The notes below the pieces were generated by a model. That model saw nothing but the letters and a program-made list of their open reading frames with translations, did not search any database and had not been told where the DNA came from. DNA of 64,000 nucleotides from Bacteroidota bacterium (GTDB lineage Bacteria > Bacteroidota > Bacteroidia > Chitinophagales > Chitinophagaceae). Below, piece after piece: positions 8,339 to 16,741 of this stretch. The translations under genes and the position numbers were made by a program. Each line of letters opens with the position of its first letter. The stretch's first letter is position 1. The stretch lies in NCBI GenBank assembly GCA_947456625.1, contig CANGQJ010000010.1, positions 32,790-96,789 of the forward strand. Reading direction: 5' to 3'.

Positions 8339-9178
8339 CTAGTAATCTCCTAATGTTTCTTCTAGTTGTCCCAGTGCTTTTGCTAATTGCTCGTCGTTAG
8401 GTGCAATACCGTGCCACTCGTGACCGGTTTCCATAAAGTCAACGCCTTTACCCATTGTGGTTTTCATTAAAATAACAATGGGTTTTCCTTGACCTGTTAA
8501 TGATTTAGCTTTTTCCAAAGTAGCAACTATTTCATCCATATTATGACCATCCATATGCAACACGGTCCAATGAAAGGCTTTGAATTTATCTTCTAGGTTA
8601 TCTAGGTTTAATACTTTACTTAATGGTCCGTCAATTTGCTGACCATTAACATCTACAGTTGCAATGTAGTTGTCTACTTTATTGTGCGCTGCAAACATAA
8701 TGGCTTCCCAGTTTTGACCTTCTTGTAATTCACCATCACCATGTAATGAATAAACAATGCGATCGTCGCCATTGTATTTTTTTGAAAGCGCCGCACCTAT
8801 AGCAACACTCATGCCTTGTCCAAGGGAACCACTTGCAATACGAATTCCAGGTAATCCTTCATGGGTTGTAGGATGTCCTTGTAATCGTGAATTTATTTTT
8901 CTAAAACTTGATAATTCTTTTACATCAAAATAACCTGACCTAGATAATACTGAATAAAAAACTGGAGAGATATGTCCGTTAGACAAAAAGAAAAGATCTT
9001 CATTTTTACCATCCATTTTAAAGTTGGTATCAATTTTCATTACTTTAAAATAAAGAGCAGTTAAAAAGTCAGCACAGCCTAATGAACCACCAGGGTGTCC
9101 ACTTTGTTGTGCATGTACCATTCTTACAATATCTCTTCTTACTTGAGATGCAATTTTTGTTAATTCAGTTGTAGCCAT
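8339..9178 (-). CDS. Transketolase, N-terminal (ThDP-binding) subunit
   Basis: A 279-residue protein equal to the N-terminal third of transketolase, the pentose-phosphate enzyme that moves two-carbon ketol units. It carries the thiamine-diphosphate motif GDGELQEGQNWE (residues 147-158), SGHPGGSLGCAD near residue 26 and ASGSLGQGM near residue 116. Split transketolases need a separate C-terminal subunit with the Pyr and C-terminal domains. None is next to it: on its downstream side lies the converging permease, and upstream is frr on the other strand. The partner must be encoded elsewhere. Confidence 0.93.
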   Translation of the reverse strand: MATTELTKIASQVRRDIVRMVHAQQSGHPGGSLGCADFLTALYFKVMKIDTNFKMDGKNEDLFFLSNGHISPVFYSVLSRSGYFDVKELSSFRKINSRLQGHPTTHEGLPGIRIASGSLGQGMSVAIGAALSKKYNGDDRIVYSLHGDGELQEGQNWEAIMFAAHNKVDNYIATVDVNGQQIDGPLSKVLNLDNLEDKFKAFHWTVLHMDGHNMDEIVATLEKAKSLTGQGKPIVILMKTTMGKGVDFMETGHEWHGIAPNDEQLAKALGQLEETLGDY

Positions 9179-9243
9179 ATCATTATTTTCTATGGCGCAA
9201 AGATAGATAAAAAAAAGACTTATGAAGACTACTATGATTTACT

Positions 9244-9251
9244 TAACTTTG
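9244..9251 (+). promoter_or_regulatory. -7 promoter element of frr
   Basis: TAACTTTG matches the Bacteroidota -7 consensus TAnnTTTG and lies 19 bases before the frr ATG. No convincing -33 element was found at the usual distance. Confidence 0.4.
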
Positions 9252-9270
9252 TAAACTCAAATCGTTTAAT

Positions 9271-9834
9271 ATGTCAGAGGAATTAAAAAAAATAGCTACA
9301 GAAGCAGAAGGTGGCATGAAAAAGGCCATTAATCACTTAGAAATTGAGATTTCTAAAATTAGGGCTGGCAAGGCCTCTCCTTCTATATTAGAGGGAATTA
9401 ATGTGGACTATTATGGCACTCCTACACCAATTAGTCAGGTTGCAAACGTACAAGTGTTAGATACTAGAACCATTAGCATACAACCTTGGGAAAAAAATAT
9501 GTTGGCTTTAATCGAAAGGTCAATTATGGCTGCAAATATTGGTATTACCCCTCAAAATGATGGTGTAAATATTAGGCTTTTTATGCCACCATTAACCGAA
9601 GAGCGTCGTAAGGAATTATATAAGAAAGCGGCTGCCGAGGGCGAACATAGCAAAGTAGCTATTAGAAATATTAGAAGAGACCATATTGAAAAGGTCAAGA
9701 AATTACAAAAAGAGGGTACTAGTGAAGATATTTGTAAAGGTGCTGAGGACGAAATACAAGCCTTAACTGACAAGCATATTGCGCTTGTAGAAAAACACCT
9801 TGAAGCAAAAGAAAAAGAAATTATGACTGTATAA
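9271..9834 (+). CDS. frr: Ribosome recycling factor
   Basis: Protein of 187 residues (family usually about 185) that splits post-termination ribosomes together with EF-G. Diagnostic segments are IRAGKASPSILEGINVDYYG near residue 31, the central hinge region, and the long helical hairpin with RRDHIEKVKKLQKEG near residue 130. It stands alone here, with its own promoter element and a terminator 22 bases after the stop. pyrH and tsf, common neighbours in other bacteria, are not present. Confidence 0.97.
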   Translation: MSEELKKIATEAEGGMKKAINHLEIEISKIRAGKASPSILEGINVDYYGTPTPISQVANVQVLDTRTISIQPWEKNMLALIERSIMAANIGITPQNDGVNIRLFMPPLTEERRKELYKKAAAEGEHSKVAIRNIRRDHIEKVKKLQKEGTSEDICKGAEDEIQALTDKHIALVEKHLEAKEKEIMTV

Positions 9835-9855
9835 TTTCAATTCCTTAATGTTTTT

Positions 9856-9880
9856 AGCCCTCTATTTGGAGGGCTTTTTT
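9856..9880. terminator. Terminator between frr and the EamA gene
   Basis: Stem AGCCCTC / GAGGGCT with a 6-base loop, followed by TTTTT (9876-9880). The hairpin overlaps the last codons of the minus-strand EamA gene, whose stop is at 9862-9864. Confidence 0.8.
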
Positions 9881-10758
9881 GTGAATTTTAAATTTCCTCT
9901 ATTCACTATATAAACACCTAATAAAATTAAAGCCAAGCAAAAAACTTGTTTCAAATTTAATTGTTCGCCATCTACTACGCCCCATGCTACTGCAATTACA
10001 GGTATACCATAAGTTACAAGTGATCCAAATAAAACACCAGCTCGCTTTACTAAAAAATAAAATAATATTGTTGCAATAGAAGTGCCCACAATACCTAGCA
10101 TGCTACTAGCAAGTAAAGCATGTTGCACTGTGGGGTTTGTAAAATTATTATTAAAGTATCCAGTAAAAAATAAAACGCATAAACTAGGGATAATTAAAAA
10201 AGTAAATGCAACGGATGCGATATTTAAAGAACCTAAATTTTGCATGTATTTTCCAACTAGATTTACGTTAATGCCATAAAATAAAGTGGCTAGTAAAACC
10301 AGTCCTGCAAAAGATAAATTATGTAAACTCACATCTCTACCAGCAGCAAGTAAAAAACTAAGTCCTACAAATCCAATTATCATTCCCAATAGCTTTACAA
10401 TATTTGTTTGCACCTTAAAAAATAATACGCCAACAATAATGGTAAACATGGGGGTTAAGGAATTTAAAATCCCAGCAAGCGAACTGTCAATTTGAGTTTC
10501 TGCTATACAAAAAAGGTAAGCTGGAATGAAATTGCCAAGGATGCCCGATAATATCACTAGGCCCATTTTTTGATGCGGAATTAACTTAAAAGCTTTAAGT
10601 GCAAAAGGCAATAAAATGACCCCTGCTGACAACATTCTTAATGAGGCCACTTGGTAGGGTGTAAAGGCTTTTAAACCCTCTTTCATTAGGATAAATGAAC
10701 TTCCCCAAACTATGGAAAGTAGGGCAAAAACAAGCCAATTGGTCCACTTAGGTTGCAT
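9862..10758 (-). CDS. EamA/DMT-superfamily transporter
   Basis: Inner-membrane protein of 298 residues with about ten hydrophobic helices in two EamA repeats. The first begins WLVFALLSIVWGSSFILMKEG and the second near LATLFYGINVNLVGKYM. EamA proteins export amino acids or metabolites, or are of unknown specificity. The substrate cannot be told here. It converges on frr and is divergent from scpA. Confidence 0.9.
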   Translation of the reverse strand: MQPKWTNWLVFALLSIVWGSSFILMKEGLKAFTPYQVASLRMLSAGVILLPFALKAFKLIPHQKMGLVILSGILGNFIPAYLFCIAETQIDSSLAGILNSLTPMFTIIVGVLFFKVQTNIVKLLGMIIGFVGLSFLLAAGRDVSLHNLSFAGLVLLATLFYGINVNLVGKYMQNLGSLNIASVAFTFLIIPSLCVLFFTGYFNNNFTNPTVQHALLASSMLGIVGTSIATILFYFLVKRAGVLFGSLVTYGIPVIAVAWGVVDGEQLNLKQVFCLALILLGVYIVNRGNLKFTKKPSK

Positions 10759-10860
10759 CGCTTAAAAATTTAATCAAAGATGCTCCATTTTTGATTAAAA
10801 GTGGATAAATAATTGCCTATTTATAGGGAATTTAGGGAGGTTTGCTTTTCTTTGTAGCCT

Positions 10861-11745
10861 ATGAGTCAGCATGCAAATTATTCGATAAAAGTGGACCAAT
10901 TTGAAGGCCCTTTTGACCTTTTACTTTTCTTTATTGAACGAGATGAGATGGATATTTACAATATTCAAATCACTAAAATCATAAATGACTTTTTAGTTTT
11001 CATCCACAATCAAGAAAAGTTAAATATTGAATTAAGTAGCGAATTTATTTTGTTTGTTTCTACTTTAATGCGCATAAAGGCAAAATTACTATTGCCTAGA
11101 AAAGAAATTGATGCTTTAGGAAATGAAATAGATCCAAGACAAGAATTAATTGATAAAATTTTAGAGTACAAAAAGTACAAGGAGGCTGCCGTGCAAATGG
11201 CCGACCTCGAATCCTTGAGAATGCTCATGATGAAACGTGGAAATATTCAAAAGGAAATGTCTATGGTGGGCGAGGAAGCTGCCGAGGGAACCGAACTTCA
11301 AACAGTGACTTTATTTAAATTAATGAAGTCCTTTGAAAAAGTAATGCTTCGTTTACAGGATCGTCAATTCAAACCGGTGCATACCGTGGTTCGCTACAAT
11401 TATACCATGGAAGGTAGTAGAGAACACATTTTAGATTTAGTAGGGAAAGAAAAAACAGTTTCTTTTGAAAAAGTTTTCGATATCTGTCAGGATCGTGTAC
11501 ATGCTTTATTTTTATTCTTATCTATATTAGAGCTTTCTCAACAAAAGTATATGAAGCTTATGGTGGGGGAAGGAAAAAACAATTTTATTATTGAGTGGAA
11601 CGAAAATAGAGAAGCAGATTTAGAGCCAGGACATGTAGATACTTTTGACGCTTGGGAAACCAAAGCGGACCTGAACGCATTTAAGGACGAAGCACCACAA
11701 GCTCCTTCTGAAAACGAAGGCGACTTTGATCCTAGCTTAAATTAG
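10861..11745 (+). CDS. scpA: Segregation and condensation protein A
   Basis: Kleisin subunit (294 residues) of the SMC-ScpAB condensin complex. The N-terminal SMC-neck-binding helix bundle begins with the hallmark FEGPFDLLLFFIERDEMDIY, followed by ELSSEFILFVSTLMRIKAKLL. The C-terminal winged helix lies near residues 195-250 (VSFEKVFDICQ). An acidic tail of about 40 residues follows. scpB is not adjacent. The last 14 bases overlap the end of converging dxs. Confidence 0.95.
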   Translation: MSQHANYSIKVDQFEGPFDLLLFFIERDEMDIYNIQITKIINDFLVFIHNQEKLNIELSSEFILFVSTLMRIKAKLLLPRKEIDALGNEIDPRQELIDKILEYKKYKEAAVQMADLESLRMLMMKRGNIQKEMSMVGEEAAEGTELQTVTLFKLMKSFEKVMLRLQDRQFKPVHTVVRYNYTMEGSREHILDLVGKEKTVSFEKVFDICQDRVHALFLFLSILELSQQKYMKLMVGEGKNNFIIEWNENREADLEPGHVDTFDAWETKADLNAFKDEAPQAPSENEGDFDPSLN

Positions 11746-13657
11746 CAACTTCTAATTTTACAAGTAATGTTTTAACTGCATCTGCAATAGCTGTTGCATC
11801 GTAATGGCAGTCGGCGTGAAGTTGTTTAAGACTTCCATGCTCTACAATGGTATCGGGAATTCCTAAAATTTTAATTTCACTGTGGTATCCATTTGCGTTC
11901 ATGAATTCTAAAATTGCAGAACCAAATCCGCCAACAACAGTTCCATCCTCAACGGTAACTATCTTATCATAGTTTTGGAAAACCTCGTGCAATAAACTTT
12001 CGTCTAAAGGTTTCACAAAACGAATATCGTAATGCGCAGGATCTAATCCCTCTGTTCTTAAATTACGTATTGCTGTTTGAGCAAAATTACCTGGATGACC
12101 AAAGGAAAGAATTGCAATATCTTTTCCATCTTTTAATTTACGACCTTTCCCAATTTCGATTGTTTCAAAAGGTTTTCTCCAATCCACCATTACACCTTCA
12201 CCACGTGGATATCGTATTACAAAAGGAAATTTTGTTTCTGGTAATTGCGCAGTGAACATTAAATTGCGCAACTCTTGCTCGTTCATTGGAGCCGCCACAA
12301 TCATATTTGGGATACATCTAAAAAATGAAATATCATAACAACCATGATGTGTAGGGCCGTCCTCGCCAACCAATCCCGCACGGTCTAGGCAAAATACAAC
12401 TGGCAATTTTTGCAATGCAACATCATGTATTACTTGGTCATATGCTCTTTGCATAAATGAACTATAAATATTACAGAACACTTTCATGCCTTGAGTAGCT
12501 AAGCCTGCACTTAGGGTAACGGCATGTTGCTCACAAATACCTACATCAAATGCACGATGCGGCATGGCATCCATCATGAATTTTAAAGAAGATCCACTAG
12601 GCATTGCAGGTGTAACGCCCATAATGTTTGGATTGTTTTGAGCAAGCTCTAAAATACTATGACCAAATACATCCTGATATTTTGGAGGCTGTGGAGTCTC
12701 AATTTTTTTCTTGATAATCTCACCCGTTAATTTATCAAATAATCCTGGAGCATGCCATTTTGTTTGGTCTTTTTCTGCTAGCGCATATCCCTTTCCTTTA
12801 ACGGTTAAAATGTGTAAAATTTTTGGACCAGGAATTTCCCTTAAATCTTTTAAGGTGTCTACCAACTTGGTAATATTGTGACCATCAATTGGACCAAAGT
12901 ATCTAAGGTTTAAAGCTTCAAATAAATTACTACTTTTTGAAACTACTCCTTTTAAACCAGCTTCTACTTTGGAGGCCATTTCTCTGGTGAAATGCTTTCC
13001 AATTGGCATTTTACCCATTAGCTGCCAAAGCTCGTCTCTGAATTTATTATACGTAGGAGAAGTGCTAATATCGGTTAAGTATTCCTTAAGTGCACCTACA
13101 TTGGGATCAATGCTCATGCAATTGTCATTCAAAATAATAAGCACATCACTATCGGCTACACCTGCGTGATTCATGGCTTCAAAAGCCATTCCGGCAGTCA
13201 TAGATCCGTCCCCAATAATAGCAACGGACTTTCTGTTCTCCCCTTTGTATTTGGCTGCCATGGACATGCCCAAAGCTGCAGAAATAGAAGTTGAAGAGTG
13301 CCCCACACCAAAAGTATCGTACTCGCTCTCGGAACGTTTAGGAAATCCGCTTAGGCCATTGTATTTGCGATTGGTCACAAATTCATCTCTACGACCGGTT
13401 AATATTTTGTGTCCATAAGCTTGGTGTCCTACATCCCACACCAACTGATCATAAGGGGTATTGTAAACATAATGCAATGCAACGCTTAATTCAACTACGC
13501 CTAAGCTTGAAGCAAAGTGGCCACCTTGAACACTCACTACATCAATGATATATTGACGCAGTTCGTCACATACCTGATGTAGTTTTTCCCTGGAGACAGT
13601 TTTTAAGTCCTCGGGGGTGTTTATGGTTTTTAATAAGGAGCCTGGTTCAAAATGCAT
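11732..13657 (-). CDS. dxs: 1-deoxy-D-xylulose-5-phosphate synthase
   Basis: ThDP-dependent first enzyme of the MEP isoprenoid pathway, condensing pyruvate and glyceraldehyde-3-phosphate. Visible are the ThDP motif GDGS (residues 149-152), GFPKRSESEYDTFGVGHSST, the Pyr-domain FDVGICEQHAVTLSAGLA and PVVFCLDRAGLVGEDGPTHHG. Length 641 is typical. I chose the ATG at 13657 (MHFEPGSLLK); a TTG two codons upstream is less likely. The stop overlaps the end of scpA by 14 bases on the opposite strand. Its product feeds isoprenoids, as does the nearby GGGP synthase downstream of them. Confidence 0.96.
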   Translation of the reverse strand: MHFEPGSLLKTINTPEDLKTVSREKLHQVCDELRQYIIDVVSVQGGHFASSLGVVELSVALHYVYNTPYDQLVWDVGHQAYGHKILTGRRDEFVTNRKYNGLSGFPKRSESEYDTFGVGHSSTSISAALGMSMAAKYKGENRKSVAIIGDGSMTAGMAFEAMNHAGVADSDVLIILNDNCMSIDPNVGALKEYLTDISTSPTYNKFRDELWQLMGKMPIGKHFTREMASKVEAGLKGVVSKSSNLFEALNLRYFGPIDGHNITKLVDTLKDLREIPGPKILHILTVKGKGYALAEKDQTKWHAPGLFDKLTGEIIKKKIETPQPPKYQDVFGHSILELAQNNPNIMGVTPAMPSGSSLKFMMDAMPHRAFDVGICEQHAVTLSAGLATQGMKVFCNIYSSFMQRAYDQVIHDVALQKLPVVFCLDRAGLVGEDGPTHHGCYDISFFRCIPNMIVAAPMNEQELRNLMFTAQLPETKFPFVIRYPRGEGVMVDWRKPFETIEIGKGRKLKDGKDIAILSFGHPGNFAQTAIRNLRTEGLDPAHYDIRFVKPLDESLLHEVFQNYDKIVTVEDGTVVGGFGSAILEFMNANGYHSEIKILGIPDTIVEHGSLKQLHADCHYDATAIADAVKTLLVKLEVANLS

Positions 13658-13808
13658 GCGCAATATTTGTATTGTAAAAGTAAGTTAATAACATAAATAA
13701 AGGGCAATTGTTTAAGCTAAAATCTCAGGCACCCACTTATACATGTAAATTGCCTTTGGTCTAATTTTTAAGCCCCAAACCCTCTTATTATGATTAAATT
13801 TGGATACT

Positions 13809-14909
13809 ATGAAAAAGAACAGTCGTATTTTTTGGATTTGTCAGATAGCGGGGTGGTTGAGCTATGCCCTTGCGATTGTATTTTTTGCTTATGTCTTAGA
13901 ACGACAGCCTAGCGATATTTTCCTTAAAAGGATTATGATGAGTGTTGTGCTGGGCATTTTAACTACCTCTATTTTAAGATTTGCAATTATTCAAAATAAT
14001 TTGAGACCTCCAACGCCTTCTAGCAAATGGTGGAGGATATTTTTATTGGTTCTTTCTTTTTCAGTGATATATAGTTTTATTTCTGCCTCCTTTATTGAAA
14101 TTTTAAGACTTTATGAGCCAAGGGGGGCAGCTAAGGGTATTAAAAACGAATTTGTCTTATCCATTTCTGAAATAATTTTAAAATGGAATGGAGGCAGAGT
14201 TGCAAAGCGATTTTTATTTGGACTTATTTTTGACACTCCCATTATTTTAGTTTGGATCTCGATTTATATTTTATGGCACTACATTGAGTTTACGAATTCG
14301 GAGGCTATTAATAAAATTAAATTAGAGTCCTTGATTAAAGAGTTAGAATTAAAAACTATTAAGTCTCAAATAAATCCGCATTTTATTTTTAATGCATTAA
14401 ACAGTATTAGGGCTTTGGTAGACGAGGATCCAAAGCGAGCAAGACAAGCTATTACCGAGCTAAGTAATATTTTAAGAAGTAGTATACAGGCCGATAAAAT
14501 TGAAATTACAAGTTTAGAAAAAGAGTTGGCAATTGTAAAGGATTATTTAGCATTGGAATTTATTCGTTTTGCAGACAGATTAAAAATTGTATATGAAATA
14601 GAGGCGCCAAGTTTGCAAAATCAATTGCCACCAATGATGTTACAAACCTTGGTAGAAAATGCTATAAAACATGGGCTTGGTAAGCAACCTGGCGATTGTA
14701 TTATAAAAATAATTTCAAAAATTGAAAATAATAAACACGTTTTAAAAGTAGTAAACACCGGTATTTTGCAACCTGCAGAAAATGATGGTTTTGGATTACA
14801 AAGTACCAAGGAGCGTTTAAATATTTTATACGGTGGCGAAGCGTTATTTGAAATATACCAATGTGAAACCAATCAAGTGACTGCAAAATTGATCATTCCT
14901 ATCCATTAA
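13809..14909 (+). CDS. LytS-type sensor histidine kinase
   Basis: Membrane histidine kinase of 366 residues. Four hydrophobic helices span roughly residues 5-165. A His_kinase domain (PF06580 type) follows with INPHFIFNALNSIRA and H191 as phosphoacceptor, then an ATPase domain with NAIKHGLG and GFGLQSTKERL. No extracytoplasmic sensor domain is present, so the signal is probably sensed in or near the membrane. I chose the ATG at 13809 (MKKNSRIFW); a TTG three codons upstream lies inside a possible -7 element (TAAATTTG, 13795-13802). The LytTR regulator starts 26 bases downstream and is the evident partner. Confidence 0.93.
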   Translation: MKKNSRIFWICQIAGWLSYALAIVFFAYVLERQPSDIFLKRIMMSVVLGILTTSILRFAIIQNNLRPPTPSSKWWRIFLLVLSFSVIYSFISASFIEILRLYEPRGAAKGIKNEFVLSISEIILKWNGGRVAKRFLFGLIFDTPIILVWISIYILWHYIEFTNSEAINKIKLESLIKELELKTIKSQINPHFIFNALNSIRALVDEDPKRARQAITELSNILRSSIQADKIEITSLEKELAIVKDYLALEFIRFADRLKIVYEIEAPSLQNQLPPMMLQTLVENAIKHGLGKQPGDCIIKIISKIENNKHVLKVVNTGILQPAENDGFGLQSTKERLNILYGGEALFEIYQCETNQVTAKLIIPIH

Positions 14910-14935
14910 AATTTAATATAGAAAATAATTAAGAA

Positions 14936-15676
14936 ATGCCCATCACACCCATTAAAGCAATTATCATTGACGACGAAAGATTAGCGAGAAACGAGTTGAA
15001 AAAATTACTAGAACAATATCCAGAAATACAAATTATAGACGAAGCAAGTAATGTAGAAGAGGGTGTTGAAAAAATTGATTTGTCCAGACCTGACTTAATT
15101 TTCTTAGACATACAAATGCCGGGAAAAACAGGCTTTGATTTGTTAGCGGAAATTGAAAAATCACCACGTGTAATTTTTACTACAGCTTATGATGAGTTTG
15201 CCTTAAAAGCCTTTGAGGTAAATGCTTTGGACTATTTGTTAAAACCCATTGATCCTCTGCGACTAGCCGACGCCATTCAAAAATTACAAACCGAAATAGA
15301 ATTAGAAAATGCAAGTTTAATTGGAACCAATCGTGGCCCTTTAACCGAATCGGATCAGGTATTTGTGAAGGATGGTGAGAAATGTTGGTTTGTAAAACTC
15401 TCAGAAATTAGATTATTTGAAAGCGTTGGTAATTATGCCAAAGTTTATTTCTCCACGCATAAACCACTTATTTTAAAATCCTTAAATGCATTGGAGGATA
15501 GGTTGGATGAACGTGTATTTTTTAGAGCCAATCGCAAACATATTATTAACCTGCATTGGATTGAAAAAATTGAACCTTATTTTAATGGAGGCTTACTAGT
15601 GGAATTAAAGGGAGGCGAAAAAATTGAAATTAGTCGCCGTCAAACAGTTAAGTTTAAAGAAATGATGAGCTTTTAA
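14936..15676 (+). CDS. LytTR-family response regulator
   Basis: A 246-residue regulator with an N-terminal receiver (residues 5-120) and a C-terminal LytTR DNA-binding domain (about 140-243). The acidic pocket is IIDDERLAR and the phosphoacceptor is D58 in FLDIQMPG; the switch residues lie in IFTTAYDEFALKAF and the conserved K in LLKPID. The LytTR part shows LFESVGNYAKVYF and FFRANRKHIINL. It forms an operon with the LytS-type kinase. Target genes are not evident. The last 4 bases overlap the converging GGGP synthase gene. Confidence 0.95.
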   Translation: MPITPIKAIIIDDERLARNELKKLLEQYPEIQIIDEASNVEEGVEKIDLSRPDLIFLDIQMPGKTGFDLLAEIEKSPRVIFTTAYDEFALKAFEVNALDYLLKPIDPLRLADAIQKLQTEIELENASLIGTNRGPLTESDQVFVKDGEKCWFVKLSEIRLFESVGNYAKVYFSTHKPLILKSLNALEDRLDERVFFRANRKHIINLHWIEKIEPYFNGGLLVELKGGEKIEISRRQTVKFKEMMSF

Positions 15677-16419
15677 TTTAAGCTATGTATTGCTTCTGCA
15701 ATTTCTTGAATTAGATTTGGATCTTTTTCAAATGCATTTCCAACCACAATAATATCGGCACCAGCCAAGCAATTTTCTTTGGCTTTTAAGGCAGTAGTAA
15801 TGCCGCCACCCACAATTAATGGAATGCTAATATATTTTGCTACTTGACTAATCATTGCAGATGGTATGGCTGTTTGTGCCCCACTTCCTGCATCCATGTA
15901 AATAAGCTTTAATCCAAGCATTTCGCCTGCCATAGCGGTACATGATGCAATATCATTTTTATTGGCAGGAATAGGGTTTGTATTTGAAATATAAGAAACA
16001 GTTGTAGGTGTTCCTCCGTCTACTAACATGTATCCAACTGGCATAATTTCAAGACCACTTTGTCTTACAAAAGGAGCACTAATTACATGCTGACCAATAA
16101 GTAATTCTGGATTACGTCCAGAGATCAAGGAAAGGTATAATAAAGCGTCTGCCTTTGGGGTAATTTGATCAGGTGATCCAGGGAATAACACAACAGGAAT
16201 AGTACAACTAGATTTTATAGTAGCAACTACTTTGTCCAAAGTGTCTGTTACTACTAAACTACCTCCTACAAAAAAGTAATCCACCTTAGCGTCCACCGCA
16301 AGTTTGATGGTTGTTTTTAAGCTGGCATCATCCAGTTTATCAGGATCAATTAATACCGCAAACGCCTTCTGGGCCTTTGCTTTTCTATGATTAATGCTAT
16401 CGTATATTTCGTGTTTCAT
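15673..16419 (-). CDS. Geranylgeranylglyceryl phosphate synthase family (PcrB/GGGPS)
   Basis: TIM-barrel prenyltransferase of 248 residues that joins a polyprenyl diphosphate to sn-glycerol-1-phosphate. It has the family motifs FAVLIDPDK near residue 20, FVGGSL near residue 50, LIYMDAGSGA and IVGGGITT. In archaea this makes the first ether-lipid bond; Bacteroidota carry GGGPS homologues whose end products are not well defined. Both a glycerol-1-phosphate source and the prenyl donor must come from outside this window. It converges on the LytTR gene with a 4-base overlap. Confidence 0.92.
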   Translation of the reverse strand: MKHEIYDSINHRKAKAQKAFAVLIDPDKLDDASLKTTIKLAVDAKVDYFFVGGSLVVTDTLDKVVATIKSSCTIPVVLFPGSPDQITPKADALLYLSLISGRNPELLIGQHVISAPFVRQSGLEIMPVGYMLVDGGTPTTVSYISNTNPIPANKNDIASCTAMAGEMLGLKLIYMDAGSGAQTAIPSAMISQVAKYISIPLIVGGGITTALKAKENCLAGADIIVVGNAFEKDPNLIQEIAEAIHSLN

Positions 16420-16556
16420 TGAGCTCCTAATTTGTTAATGCGCCACTTACAATGCCCAAAAATATCAATTTTAAGGGAATGTCTAACCAACAATTCTATT
16501 TATTACAAAAAAAACCAATTCCACAAGGTTTTTTTTCTTAAGAAACTAACATAGGG

Positions 16557-16621
16557 TGGGGATAAATCGTAGAATTCAATGGGGTCATGGACTTTCGAAT
16601 TGTTCACATCAATTTTCCACA
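16557..16621. promoter_or_regulatory. Cluster of three DnaA-box-like 9-mers upstream of nrdJ
   Basis: The 322-base gap 16420-16741 between the divergent GGGPS and nrdJ genes has no gene. It holds TGGGGATAA (16557-16565; minus-strand orientation, one mismatch to TTATCCACA), TTGTTCACA (16600-16608, one mismatch to TTATNCACA) and TTTTCCACA (16613-16621, one mismatch). DnaA control of ribonucleotide reductase genes is established in E. coli; here it is only a suggestion from these matches. No cobalamin riboswitch core and no clear promoter were seen in this gap. Confidence 0.3.
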
Positions 16622-16741
16622 GCTGTTGATATTTCGAGGCTTGAATTATGGATTTCAAAGGATATTTTCGTCTACCCATCAAGGTTTCTTAAAAACCTAA
16701 TGGGGAACGCAACTAACACCCTTTTAAAATAGAATACGAAC

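Noticed and set aside
11732..11745. Wrong stop for scpA or dxs because the genes overlap
   Set aside because: Both C-termini look natural and a 14-base convergent overlap is common in compact genomes.
13703..13754. GGCAATT / AATTGCC inverted repeat between dxs and the LytS gene
   Set aside because: Short arms with a long AT-rich loop; such pairs are expected by chance in this base composition.
16420..16741. Cobalamin riboswitch before the B12-dependent reductase
   Set aside because: No B12-box-like core or suitable stem arrangement was found.
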